DNA from: Tipula vernalis
Taxonomy: Eukaryota; Arthropoda; Insecta; Diptera; Tipulidae
Reading direction: 5' to 3'
Assembly (NCBI GenBank): GCA_958295665.1
Contig: OY282558.1
Location: 184,738,015 to 184,802,014 of the forward strand
Length of the DNA: 64,000 nucleotides
A program made the translations under genes and the position numbers. The stretch's first letter is position 1, and the number at the start of each line of letters is the position of its first letter. Below the pieces are notes generated by a model that was not told the DNA's origin, did not search any database, and saw nothing but the letters and a program-made list of their open reading frames with translations. Below, one piece after another: positions 1 to 13,292 of this stretch.

Positions 1-115
1 TTGAAAATCCCATAGTATTTTGTTTACGTTTCATAGGAAAATAAAAATCTTTATCCCCTTAACACATACTACCACACATTTTTGTGTCATGGCTTTTTAT
101 GTAGTGGCGTTGGTT
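1..115. repeat. Partial MITE copy at window edge
   Basis: The first about 115 bases match, in inverted orientation, 60860-60970, and part of them match 61410-61440 directly. The shared block includes the run TTTCATAGGAAAATAAAAAT and the GTAGTGGC segment. The copy is cut by the window start, so its full length cannot be seen. Confidence 0.7.
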
Positions 116-209
116 TAACACATAATGCAAATAAGAGAGATAAAATGATACGAACAAGAGGAATATAAAATATAATGTGGAAAATATAAGAAGTAAATTA
201 GTTATTTTG

Positions 210-710
210 ACTTATACCGATTTTCCATCCTCATAGTATAATAGTATAATAGTATTATACTATTATTCTACGACGATGGAAAACCGAAGTTGATAGTATA
301 ATAGTATAATTATAATATTTTGTTATACTAGCTATCAAAAATATAATAGGTAGCAAATTGTGTTTTTAACATTATAAATTTATCTGACAGTGTATTATTT
401 TGACAATTCACTAAATTACCATTGGATTTTTTTTTTGTTTTTTTTTTGGTGGTATCTGCATAGTGCATATATTTTATTAATTTTTTAAAAACACTACTAA
501 TGCGTATGCTTGGTTATTTTTAATTGTTTTTTTATTATGAATACACGTTAAAATTTTCAAAATAAGAATTATACCTACGTTCACATAAAAAAAACTATAA
601 TTGGTGATAACTTCATCGCGTGCGATGGAAAACCGACAAGGAATAATAGTATAATATAGTATTATACTATTATGCTATTATACTATTGACGATGGAAAAT
701 CGGTATAAGT
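210..710. mobile_element. MITE with 20-bp terminal inverted repeats
   Basis: Ends 210-229 and 691-710 are perfect 20-bp inverted repeats (ACTTATACCGATTTTCCATC and its complement). Just inside each end lie AT-palindromes built from repeats of the unit ATAGTATA (about 232-268, 293-312 and 645-688). Two further internal GATGGAAAACCG copies (about 276 and 624) echo the ends. There is no coding potential. It looks like a non-autonomous DNA element; superfamily unassigned. Confidence 0.75.
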
Positions 711-715
711 GTCAA

Positions 716-1791
716 TTCAAACGCAGGAGAGGAAGGATGTACGTCGTGTGTCTTTTCATCATTTAAAATTATTAATAAAATTATAGTTTATAAATATGTT
801 TCTGACTTATTTTCCATTTTTAGCTAATTTTTGTTTATCTTTAAATCATTATTCAATTTACCATTTTATTAGTTTTAAATTTTACAGAAAATTACTGGAA
901 ATAAAAATATGTACAACATTCCTTTCGTACGCATGAGATAACACTGAATTGTTTTTTTTATTTTTCAAATGTTTATTCTCACATAACTCTAAAAAAAAAA
1001 AAAAAAGTTAAAAATATTATGAATGTGGCCGACGAAGAATGTATAGATTAAAAACCATTTTTTTATGCTGCTTTTTGGTTTTTATATTGAAGATCACGAG
1101 CAATTTTTTTGATTGCGGTATGTTTTGGATTTTTGTTAACGAAGTAAAATGAATGTCTCGTTTACAACAACAATAGATAGAAAAACATGAATTCCTCATG
1201 TTAAAAGATAGGGAAAAATAACTCAAGGCGAGCGGAAACAACAAAAAGTTGAACCGATTTCACCCGCTTAGCTTATTTTTGATACTTACCATCATGAGAA
1301 AATACACTAATACAATAAAACTATTTGACAGCACACAATAGCAAAATGTATATTATACGCCGTGTACATATACAAAGTTCTCAATCCTCAATCCTCATTT
1401 TGTGACCAAAATCGATACCCAGGTAGTTTAATATAATGTAAAGGTGGAAATCTTATATTACACATTTGAATAACTTTATATTTTTTATTAGTAATATTTA
1501 CTTCAACAACAAAACAGTTTAAATGTTGATCTAAAGAGAGAACGAGCCAACATTTAAGACATTTCCCATGGGTAACAAAACTGAAAACTTCAACCGGTTA
1601 TCAATTTTTGTCCGGTTTTCAGACGAAAAAATTGGAAAATAATGAAATTTGGTTTCCAACTTTCAACACATGTAGCGTTGAAGTACAAATGTATTTTTGT
1701 TTTCTGTAGACGCCATTACGATTGCGTTATACGTAAATAGTTCATGTGTTTGTTTATTAAAAAAATCGAAATCGACTGAAACTGATAGTGT
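716..1791. other. AT-rich stretch without recognisable gene
   Basis: I see only low-complexity AT-rich sequence and poly-A/T runs, with no coding pattern in any frame that resembles a known family. Confidence 0.5.
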
Positions 1792-2382
<591 letters not shown>

Positions 2383-2696
2383 TAAAATTTATATATAATA
2401 ATATTGTAATTTATACATGTAATAAAAATAAAAAGTATTCTTAAAAAAAATATATTTTTAATTAAAGCTAGATTTAAATTCAAAAGTGAAATTTTGGCGC
2501 CAAAATTTATATTATAAGCCCCGCCCACAAATTTGTCGTACCATAACCTAACTTTTTTTGTCATCATTTTCCGAGTTTTTTGGCCAACTTTCATAGGAAA
2601 TCTTATAATAAGTCGGACATTAATTCGGAAAAGAATCGGAGATGAAATCAGCGAAATGTCAGAAAAATACAAAAATTTTCGGATATAAAAATACTT

Positions 2697-3292
2697 GGGT
2701 TAACGTAACAGTGCAGTATATGGAGTTTACATGTTACTGTCCAGCAAACCTTTAAGAAATGTTCGTTCAGTTTCGTTAAATTGAAGTGTCAACTTAACAG
2801 AGCGAAAATTATCGCGCAAAACAGAAGGAAATGTCAAAAATCCAAATTGCCCTTTGTGCAAATCTTCTTGTGGGAGCTCATTGTACATTTTAAGCATAAA
2901 TTCAAAATTATTTATTTATGTTCATGTAGGTAAATTGAAAACCGAATTATTAAAGACTTTATAAATTGTAACATCAAATTATTTATTTTCAAATTTATTT
3001 ATTTTCGTTTTTTTTCTTACGCCACAAGATCTGTGTCTTTTATTATTTATGTTTATGTCCTTTAAGAATTTAAGGCTTTTTAATAATTGAAATAACTTTC
3101 GGAGTTCCTCCAATTCCATCGCCACTTCAAAATTCTACACAAATTTTTAAAAATATTAATACGAGCTACCGTCACCATCAAAGCAATTGACAAGTTGTGT
3201 TACAGTTTCGCTAGCCAATCTGTCAAATTTTCCGTAAGAAAAAACTTTCGTTAATTTCTGTTAAATGTCTTAAATGTTCGCTGGTTGGCTCT
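2697..3292. repeat. MITE related to 16868-17200
   Basis: Left part (GTTACTGTCCAGCAAAC, TTCGTTCAGTT, AGCGAAAATTATCGCGCAAA) and right part (TCGCTGGTTGGCTCTT) match the element nested in the Harbinger at 16868-17200, including its inward-facing ends. It joins the C-terminal coding end of the transposase-like pseudogene at about 3291, so that gene's last residues are read from MITE sequence. Confidence 0.6.
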
Positions 3293-3949
3293 TAATTCAA
3301 TTATATTAATTAATTCAGAAATAAAATAAATGTCGTCCTCAGTTTCCATTAATATACATTTACATTCAAATAACGTAGTTTCATTTTTCTCATTTGCAAT
3401 TACTAAAACATTTCCTAATCGATAAGGTGTACAATTAATTGATTTGTCTTGTAGAGAAAATATTTTTGAAAAGTTACATAAACTTTTTTCTTCAGGTGAT
3501 ATTTTATCCCAAAAAATAGAATCCATAAAATTTATATATTCTCCATCGCCCCAATTTTTCACGTTACTTAATGCTTTGTTTTTCGTTTTGTATTAATATT
3601 AAACGCAAAGAGAAAATTTAATTTGATAGCTAAGCTAAGTAGTATATTTTTTCTTGAGGTAGTTGCGTGAGCATAATCTTTACTTTCCTTATGCTTAGCT
3701 CAAACCGCATCGTCCATAATCTTTTGATGGGACCAAGTTTTCGAATTACACTAACGTAATGCAGTATAAAATGATGTTTTGGATACAAGGATCTACCGAA
3801 TAAATTTAAATAAGATTTATGGTGTTCTGTTATAATATTATTAAGTTCTTATAAAATTTCTTCTGAAAAACTTGGTAAAATGATTGTGTCAACCAGTTTT
3901 ATTAGTAATTTCAGCAGTCTCCACACTTTATCATCACTACCCTCCAGAC

Positions 3950-4880
3950 CAGGTGTATCATAAACGTACGGTTTACGAAGACTTTGCTATACTAAGGTGT
4001 TCGTAAACGTTACACTAAAACGGTACGAATATAGTACGTAATGTGTACTTTTGTCACATGAGAAGTGAAACAAATTTGCGAAGACTTGTGTATGTATTAG
4101 TATGTATAAAAGTGTTAATAGCGTGTACGCCTAAACGTAATGTTTACGAACTGCTTAAGCGTAACATTGACGAACGGTTTGGTGCGAATTGCCCCATTTA
4201 ATTAGAATAAAACAATTTTTTAAAATCAATCTTATCTTTTATTTGTATTTTTACGCACCGCAACACAAGACACAACGTGCCAAATTTGTTAATTAATCTT
4301 TTCCTGAAATTTATTTATTTATTTATTTACTTAACAATTTATATAACTTAAGGTACACTACATTTTGAGCAGGATGCTCATTGATATAGTGTGTACCAAA
4401 AGAGTTAAATTACACATATAAAAACACATTGCATCAAGCATCACAGCTTAGCCGATTAATTCTGTTGGATGTACTGAATAAATGTACCTACATCTTTTAA
4501 TTAAGGTAACAACCTCTCTCTTGTCTGATTTCCACATTTTAAGTGCTGCGCGCTCCTTCATCATGATAGATGAAGTACTTCGATTATTACTTAAATACCT
4601 TTTAAAATATTCATTATAATGATTTTTATACGATATTATGGATATAGTGCTGCTCTTGAATGGCACGAAAAACTAACAATAATTATCAGAAGTGTTTATA
4701 TTTTCACAATACAACAACTTTAATTTAATTTATACAAAAAAAATTGAAAATAAAACAAAGCCGCAAGATATAATTGACAGCACTGTGTATAGAGAATGTA
4801 AATGTAGTAGTGTGTTGTAATAAGAACCTTTCGTAAACTGTTCGTAAACGAAATACTTTTGATGTATACATTTTTGCGCC
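3950..4880. mobile_element. Insertion with GTTTACGAA-type inverted ends
   Basis: Interrupts the transposase-like gene: the protein reads FVPTLP on one side (about 4890) and resumes GSDDKVW on the other (about 3940). The two ends carry inverted GTATCATAAACG / CGTTTACGAA-type repeats (3956-3990 and 4830-4868). Inside is an (ATTT)n run at about 4311-4330. No transposase is seen. Exact borders are uncertain because no clean target duplication was found. Confidence 0.5.
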
Positions 4881-5145
4881 GGGAGGGTAGGTACAAAATC
4901 CTCAATCATCAAAGGTAGAAAATGTAAAAAGCATTTTATTTCAGTAGCTGAAATTTTCAATTTTTTGTTTATTAGATGTTTTATTTTAATATCTACCGTT
5001 TTATTTTTACTGTCCAACATACCATAATCAAAAGAAATTTTTCGTGTGTTTAATTCAGACAAGGAGAAATATTGTTTTACGGAAATCAAGTTATTTAGAA
5101 CATCACATAATTCATAATGCGCGATACCTTCATATATATCATGCA

Positions 5146-7367
5146 CAGTGCTGTCGAAATGAGTACGATCGGAGTATTTGTACTACTTTCGACTAGTGCT
5201 TGCTCCTGTACTCCGCTATTACATTTTGTACTCCCCTGTTCTAATAACTGCTATATGTGTACACACATTTCGAAATAATTATAATATTCTGAGAGATAGC
5301 TGGCTTTTTGATTAAGCATTTTTTCAAAGCCAATTTACAATGGTTTGTGTCATTCTCCGGTAAAAACCCGTAACACGGTTTTCTTGCAGTAATGTATCAG
5401 TCATTTTAGCAGCCAATCACAATTCAAGCATGTCAAATTTGCAAACAAAATTATTTCAACTTCATAAACCTTTTTTTTCCAAATCTTTGTTGGTAAAACT
5501 TACAAAATGATAATTCCGATTTTAACAAAACAACTTTTATCTGCTTTGGCTAAATATTTACATTAGGGGTTCTGAATACAAAAATTACGCTGCAAGACAA
5601 ACTATGCATATTATTAGTCATTTAGTCTTACCTCATAAAAACAATGCATGTATAGAAGTCTGGATTTACAATGCTCCCAAATCCTTCCTTAAGCTTAGAC
5701 TAGGACCTCTATGAACAATAATACTGTAAGAAAATTTCTGCATTCATTTAACCTTTCCAGACAAAAATTAATTTCAACAAAATTTAATTGGAACTCCAGC
5801 CCAAATGGCTGGCCTAAAAATTCTTTAGGACGTGATTTAATATGTTTAAGGTTAGGAACTACAATATTTGTATAGAATTGGCCTAACATCTTCGAAATAA
5901 AATTTCACTACAATCCATCAACAAATGTGCATTTTCCATCCATTTGATGCTGGAGATTGAGAAGATAGTTTGAATTAGCTAAATATGTACAAATAAATTC
6001 GGCGAATGTCATTTTTGATTTAAAGTTTAAACCCAAAAATATCCTGAATTTGAGCGATGATTTAATTAATAAATTCGACCCCATTTGATGTGTTTGAAAT
6101 AATAAATGAGCCGGAAATAATAAATTTATATTAGGCGATATTTAACGAATCGACTTAATATCTCAAATCTCACGTATAAATTCTACTAAAATCTATCCAC
6201 AAACTGCCATCTATTACCATTTGAAGCTGGAGACGTAGTACATACACTATCTGGATTAGTTGACTATGTAAAAAAAAAAAAAACTATGTTTCTGATAAAT
6301 AGCATCAACCAAAATTTTATCAAAATTTTCATTACCTAACCATTAACATCAACCAAAATTTCATTGTATCAACCAAAATTTTATAGCATCAACCAAAACT
6401 TCTCCATAACTTGCAATATTTGTTGAATTCTGGCCATGTGTTATTTAAGAAACTGCATCCCTGCCCCCAAATGGAGCTGTTATGATTATGCACAAATTCC
6501 ATTGAAATGATATTATCTGACTTAACCAATATATTTTGATGATGATTAACCAATATACTTTGATGAATTACTTTAGCACCTCCAACTTATGAATCAAGTT
6601 AGCGGGTATGAAACTATTATAGAAGAGATTGCACTAAGTGCATTTTTTGTGACCAGTTATCGCCACCTAAACCAATGTTATAATAGCAATTTTGTTTAAT
6701 TCAAATACAAACATATTTCGAGACGTTTCGTTTTTTATAAGGCAATTTTTTCAGACGTCGTCCAGGTTTACTCATTGTTGACCTGATCACGCCAGGTATC
6801 TACTATGGTATCGTCTGGCAATAACATTTTTTTAATTGGCACGAAAATATTTTCCAATTCTTGAAAATTAGCTTTGTGAAAATGATGAACATGTTCAGAT
6901 ATTTGACATATTTGAATTTGCATATATGTCGCTTTTGAAAGTGAAAAGGGTTTGAAGCTACAGCTGCTTTAAGATAAATTTTCCATTTACCAGGTAAAAT
7001 TAGCTAAAAATTAAAAATTGTGCTTCCATTTCCGCTGATCGGTACTTTTCTCTACGAGAAAAACTTAAAAATCTCAAAACGATAATCTAAAAATATCTGT
7101 GATTTCTTGGAGAGTTATGGCCGATCAGATAAAGAGCTCTAAACCAATAAATAAAACAGTTTTCATTCAATATTGAAATTTGACTCAAAAACTAAATGCA
7201 GTTTTAGGGTAATTTGCTGGATCGTGTTTTTTTAAAACCCAAAACACCACCAATTACGTATAATAATATATAACTATTGTATTTGGTATATACTCCCATC
7301 TGACTAGAAAAACTCTCCTGAAAATTTGAAAAGTACTCCGTTTAAAGTTTTCAGAGCGACAGCACTG
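5146..7367. mobile_element. hAT-type non-autonomous element, 2222 bp
   Basis: The ends are CAGTGCTGTCG (5146-5156) and its complement (7357-7367). An identical 8-bp direct repeat ATCATGCA flanks it at 5138-5145 and 7368-7375. CAG-type ends and an 8-bp duplication are hallmarks of the hAT superfamily. Removing the element joins CDVMHD to the next segment of the transposase-like gene in frame, which confirms the borders. The interior (GTACTCC-like subterminal motifs, several ATCAACCAAAATTT repeats near 6300-6410) has no recognisable transposase, so it would need one in trans. Confidence 0.85.
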
Positions 7368-8581
7368 ATCATGCATCACATCACAAGTAGCATTATCGAT
7401 TATATTAAAAGACGGGATAGAATTAAAAATGCATTCTTCCTTAACACCCGTTTTTATAAGATCATTTATAAGCACGGCCTCAGTATAGTTTTCAGTGTTT
7501 CTGAACATGGTGGGATTTTCTTCTACTTGCTGTTGCATTGTTATTTTGCTTGACGTACAAATTCTGTAAAAATAATTCGCTGAGAACGATTTTGTGAATA
7601 CCAAAATGGAGTTGAGACCTAAATTATCTCCGGTTATTGCCGCCAAAATTAAATGAACGTGGATAGTTCCTGTTTTAGTTTCAATATATAAACCACCCTC
7701 TCCCAATTGTTTTAAGACCTCTACCAATGGCATAAAATTCGAAATATTGCCATGTGTCAAATCCGATGACTTTGTGAAACAACAAGTGATAATATTTTCT
7801 AATTTAGATAATTTGCAATCTTTCTGTAAAGGTAAACTTAAATATACACCGGTTATTTTATCAACCCCAGATTTTGATCCAAGTGGGTTATTGAGTTCAA
7901 TGTCATCTTGGTAAAGAATATAGGGAACGCAGGTGTTATTATACATTTTAGGTTTTTTTTCCACGCTGAACCTTGGATTATATTGGAAATATCTAAATTC
8001 TGTTCAAAAATATGAATCTTATCAAGCATTTGAAGAAATTTTTGTATATTGTATTTGATAGGCAGCAAAATACCTTTAGACTTCTTTGAATGTATGTTCT
8101 CAATTGTTTTAGAAGTATTAATTATATACTCTGGAGGGTTCAGAAAATAAATTTTTGTTTTGCAACACTTTTTTGAACTTGTACTCTGAATTGATTTCAG
8201 AAAAACAATCCTTTAAAACATTTAATTTTTTCTTGATTTCTGCACTATCTGTCAAATTTTCAATCGTAGTCAAAAAAACTGCAATTAAATTTTTAAATTC
8301 CAAATAATTTTAATGCAAGTTGTATTGACAAATCGGAAAAATCAGGAACATCAAGTAAATTTTTATTAATAATAGGAATGCCTTCTTTAACGCTAGAAAT
8401 GTCTGGATTAATATCAGGATTAACTGCTAATTCTACACAAACTTGAGAGGAATTCGAACTTTGATGCCTTATCAAATGACGTCGAAAGGCGTAAATATTT
8501 TGGAAAGACTAAGGACAAATTGTGCATTGAAAGAATGTAGAATGGCGTGACAATTTATGTATAAACTTTAAATGTGTGATA

Positions 8582-8656
8582 TGAAATTGAGATATTAGGC
8601 TTTAAAGTTTTTTTTACTGGTGACTTGAAATTGAGATATTAGGCTTTAAAGTTTTT
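8582..8656. repeat. Two direct copies of a 30-bp unit
   Basis: The unit starting GAAATTGAGATATTAGG is present twice, about 45 bp apart, between the two transposon genes. Probably a simple local duplication. Confidence 0.6.
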
Positions 8657-9104
8657 GTAATAGCCCTTTGTAAATGGGAATGTTTGCTACCTAATAAAGG
8701 TGATTCCTAGTCGAAGTAACAGTAAATGAAGTATACTAAATACTAAAAATAAACGCGGTATGTATATATTCGCACAAGTAGTTACTGCGTTTTTCGCTAG
8801 TAGTATGCAGATACCCCATTCGTGCTTAGAAAAGGTAGAAATTTTAGAAAGATACGATAAAATGATGCGTGTTTTTGCAAGAAATAATGTAGATACTGAG
8901 TTTTCCATCGGTAAATAGGTAGAATAATATGCCAGGTTACTAAGAAAACCATAAACTCAATTTCCAATTTTTTGTAGATACCGCGTTTGATTCTAGGACG
9001 GCAGTATTTATATCAAAAAAAATTTTTGAACAAAGGAAACAGTTGGTTTGTTGCATTTTTATACCTTACTTAATTCATTCGATAAAAGGGTTAATTGACT
9101 CGAT

Positions 9105-11322
9105 CGTGGTGAGTCGATTTTTATTTCATAAAAGTAATGAATTATAAATTCATATACCTGGGCGCAAGGATCAGGAAACTTTAGATTGAGCACATAAAAT
9201 ATTTGTAAATTAACAGAAAGTGCTTTTAAGAAATTGCCTACTTCATAAAATATATCATTCAGATTAATAAAATTTTTTGAAAGATTCGTTACTTCTCCTA
9301 ATACAATTATTAATGGTTGATTAGTTAAGCCGCGTTCTTTAAGACTCGCTGTTTTTTTTTTTTGTACGATGGTATAGATGTTGTTCTCAACCTACAGAAA
9401 CAAAAACTTTGTGTAATTAAAAAATATACAAATAATCAAACTTTAAATTACACAAATGAAATAATAAATAATTTGTTTATAATAATTTTTTCTAAATTTA
9501 TTTAAATTAAATGCCAAAAATTAAAAATAGTCACACAAATTTTATAAATTTTAATTACCTCAACGTGAAGGACCATGTAACTTTCTGCCTGAACTATTGA
9601 TGGTTTCCAAAAAAACTTTTTTCCTTCTTTTTTCGTGTGAATACCAGTAGGCAGTAGGTATTAATATAGAATTTAATAGAATAGATAATAAGTAATTCGA
9701 AGAATCTAGAAAACAGATTAACAATGAAAATAATTAATACATTATTTGAGAGGCTTGATATAAGTTAACTTACCAGCACTAATCGGTTTATTTAACAGAT
9801 CTAATTTTTTCTTCGAACTGTTGTCCTTAATATTAGTTTTAAAAATATTAACTATATTTTGTTCAAATTTTTCCCATTTTGCAAATAACAGCTGGCTTTT
9901 TCCGGGATAAATATTTTCAAAATTTAGCTCAATCTATATGTAGAAATAATATAAATCAATAGTAAATAAAAACTTCATACGTCTATGGTATAGCTATACC
10001 AGAGATAATCCAAGCTGTTGTTTAAGTATAGGCCATTCCATAAACAGGTCTTCATTATTTTTGACATGCTTTGACCGCAATTCAAACGACATACGCCCCT
10101 TGTCAATGACGACGTATTCCGGTTGCTTGTTGCATTTTAGCCATTGTTGGCAAGCAATTAAATTTTCGTCGAAATCACAGGTACTGGAACTGTCTTCGAT
10201 GGTATTTAAATTGTCTGATATCTTTTTAATTTTATATCTGCTTTGAAATATTCCTTTTTCGCGGTATTTTCTACATAAACTGTAAAATTTTTGGGACAAC
10301 TTTCCTTTTTTGTTTTTATTTGAGCTGATATAGTACTCCTAAAATTAAAAAGCGTGTTTAATTTGTATTTGCTATAACAATAAATAATAAATTATAAAAT
10401 TTTATTTCATTCACATATTAAATTGACTTTGTCAGCAATTTAATTTGAAATACCGCGTGCAAAATTGAATTGAACTTGAATTAAAATCATGATAGATTCA
10501 CAAATTCATAATGATGGTGCATGAAAATCAATTTTATCAGTTACTTCTATTTTCTACTTCTAATTATTAATTATAAATCGACTCTAGTTATTCGTAAACC
10601 GAAAAATAATACAGCCGAAACCATAGAAAAATCACAAAAAAAAATTGTTTTCTGTCTCTCCATGCGGTATGTGTGTACGTAAAAAAAAAAAAAATTAAAA
10701 ATCATGATTCCTAACTTACCTCGATTTCTTTCGGGAATAGCTTGATTATATCCGACACTACTTCCCGATGACAATAATAAAATAAGAACGCAGAAAAATT
10801 AAAATTAATTTTAAGATATTTACTTACTTTGTGTTGGGTTTGATTTATATTTGGTGTTGGTGTGTCACCTCTTTCTCTTCCTGATGATGTTAATGCCTCT
10901 GTGACGGAAACTGGTGATAGTACCCCGAATGTTTGCTGAACCAATCCAAGACACTAGTGTTGGCCGAAAGCGTTTCTGCTATAGGCGAAATAGGAAAGCC
11001 CTATCACATAATAAAAAGATATATGAAAATAACGCAATTGAACATATTCTCACAATAAAATGCATAGCCACTAACGTTTTGCTTTCGCCATTCTAGGAGT
11101 CGTGTCCTAAAAATAATTCGCAAGCCATACTTATCTGCTGGTATTAGTTGGTCTATATCGGACATTGTCATTTCCTTAAAACATTCTACATATATTAATT
11201 GCTTTTGCGGAAAAATCATCCACGAGTTCACCACAACCCCAATTCAACAATAAATTTTGCTCCTCTGTTATGTCCAACACAATTTCCTCAACACCTTTTT
11301 CTGGGTTTTCTTCACAGTCCAT
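9105..11322 (-). pseudogene. SAM-like-domain transposon protein, multi-exon
   Basis: Coding blocks on the minus strand: start codon at 11322 (MDCEENPEKG), a SAM-like domain (about 11260-11090, with LLNWG and SDIDQLIP), then exons ending at good donors near 10833 (GTAAGT) and 10700 (GTAAGT), an exon at about 10340-9994 (a YYISSN-type block and WPILKQQLGL), one at about 9935-9768 (donor GTAAGT), one at about 9650-9556, and a last exon at about 9390-9105 (LIIVLGEV and FYVLNLKFPDP). Such SAM-like plus WPxL proteins recur in insect and cnidarian genomes beside transposase-like genes; I recall the pattern but not an accepted name. A one-base frameshift lies inside the SAM-like block near 11190. Most splice sites survive, so decay is recent or slight. 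What it does for the element is unknown; SAM domains usually mediate self-association. Confidence 0.55.
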
Positions 11323-11929
11323 TTTGCTTATAGTTTATATTTTCTAAAGAATTTTATTATTTTTATTTTAATTTTCACTTAAATCACTTAAAATAAAATA
11401 ATAATAATGAAATAACACCCAAAATTTATTAAATTTTTTCACAGATTTTCTTTCAATATTTTATTCAACAAGAAAATTACACGACACTAAACTAACTCCA
11501 CGAAAATCAAGCTACGAATGAGAACAAAAATTATAGGATACATGTGCTTCGAAAGAAACTATTACTCTACCTGTTATTCTACGAATCAAAGAAAGTACGA
11601 TTTGTAATTCATATAATTACGTTAAATGATTTTTACAACAAACCTTCCGAATCATATCAAATAGTATATTTCCTTGACAAATTTACAACAACAATTGCAT
11701 ATGATAAATCCCCGAAAGAATAACATTAACCCAAAAAAAAAATTGGGTTTATTTATACATAATTCTAATTCTTGGTTATGATACCTGCCACCAGAGTCAT
11801 AATACATATTAAATTTATATTTTATTTGGAAAGGTTGGCTTTTGTCAATTAAATCAAATTGGCTATTTTCTTGGAAAACAAATAAACCCAAAATAGTTCG
11901 AATTCAATTTTGGTCAACAAAATACGCTA

Positions 11930-12618
11930 AATGATAGGTATGAGCTTGAATTTCCCGAGGTTCGCAAGAGTGTTCGATATATAGTATCAGGAATAGGATA
12001 CGTGCCTGATGTTGTTACCGCATTTAGTCTTTTAAAATCGATGACCATCCTGTAATTTTTAACTCCTGAGGCGTCCAATTTTTTCTCCACTACCTAGTTT
12101 GGGAAGTTATATGGGCTTTTGGAGGGTCTTATAATCCCATCTGTTAACAATTGAGTGATTTGTTTTTCTACTTCACTCCTCATGCTTACTGGTAAACGAT
12201 AAGATTTTGTATAGATAGGTTCCTCAGTACTATTGGTTAAATATTATTCATCGGTCCAAATAATGCTTTAAATTTTGGTAGGATTGTCCAGAGTATTTGC
12301 TTGGATTCGCAAGAAAGATGGTGATCACGAATTTCCAAATTATTCACTTGCGATGACTGTTTTTCCTTTAGTGGTATTTTTATACATATTTGGTTTTATA
12401 TCGATGATTGCTCCAAACTCTTTTAGCGTGTCTACTATCCCGTCGAATTACTTGAGTCCTGGTAGTATGAAAAAAATCCATTATTTTGTCAATTCCAATG
12501 CTTTTGAAAAATGGTTCAGTAATTTGAATACTGCCTCCAGCTATGAAATTTTTATTAGCTCCAGGTTTTATGAAATTTTTAGTAGCTCCGGTGTATTTTG
12601 TACTGTACTCTACTAGGT
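11930..12618 (-). pseudogene. Gypsy (Ty3-type) protease and RT fragment
   Basis: On the minus strand the segment 12600-12390 reads like a gypsy protease region (PELLKIS, PGANKNF and, in another frame, a DTLKEFGAIID-like block). From about 12240 to 11940 it reads as the RT entry (SYRLPVSMRSEVEKQI, then GIIRPSKSPYNFPN, and YRMVIDFKRLNAVT). Stops and frameshifts occur throughout. It stops short of the YxDD motif near 11940. This is a truncated relic with no LTR seen. Confidence 0.7.
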
Positions 12619-13292
12619 AAGGTACGCTAGAGAGGCTCCCATCATAAAATTTACTTCGGAGGTTTTTTATTCCTCCTCATAATCAGATGGATTAATTTAT
12701 GGCCGAATATGGCCGATATGGCCGAATGTTTGTTCAACCTTAGTTGTTATATGGAAAAAAAAATCATTAAGAAATCACGGGGTTCACTTAGTGATTTCAC
12801 AAAATTTTATTCATTTGAAATGTGTGTAATTGTTATGTCGTTTTCCAGTTACAAAAAGAGTAGCGAAAGAGTAGAAAAGGAGTATAAAGAGCTGTCAAAA
12901 AGACAGTTTTTTGACATTTTAAGTGGAACATACAAAAAAATCTTTTTATATGACGTTGGGTTTTTGTATGTGTGCTTGAATGTACGTATTAATTGTCAAA
13001 TTACTATTTTGACAATTAATATGTCAACTTTGAAATGCTGGTGGATTTTTTTGTTGTTTAATTAATTTTAAGGATGTTTTTTTAAATAATAAAACAATAA
13101 TCGTACGTAAATACCATTTGTGTTGAGTAATTCTTTAAGTGGACAAAAATGAAGCCGTGAACGAAACAGAAAAAGAACAAAAATATCAATGTCAGAAGAA
13201 ATTAAAGAAAAACATTTAAATAATTCCTGTATCCAGTTGTTTATATTAAATACAAAAATTTAAACATTTATTACAAAAAACAGTTTAGATAA

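Larger units (their letters stand above)
3252..8565 (-). pseudogene. Transposase-like gene (C2H2 finger, CACTA-like core), in pieces
   Basis: Read on the minus strand, coding segments follow one another: a degenerate C2H2 finger (about 8565-8470, CTIC...HLIRH), a linker (8475-7970), the core at 7964-7370 (motifs YQDDIELNNPLGSKSGV and ITGDNLG, then CDVMHD), then 5145-4890 (HDIYEGIAHYELCD and FLPLMIEDFVP), then 3930-3600 (SEEIL, PKHHF, GPIKRLWTMRFE), and finally 3562-3252 (a block near LGNVLVIANE). This order matches a widespread animal transposon protein whose middle resembles CACTA/TNP2-type transposases; that placement is from memory. The gene is cut by a hAT-type element (5146-7367), a second insertion (about 3950-4880) and a MITE (2697-3292), and it has frameshifts near 8500, 8300, 7960 and 3840 (stop). 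It lies downstream of the SAM-like gene on the same strand, probably its partner in one transposon. Confidence 0.65.

Noticed and set aside
7326..7553. Plus-strand 75-residue frame
   Set aside because: Antisense to the transposase-like core and crossing the hAT border.
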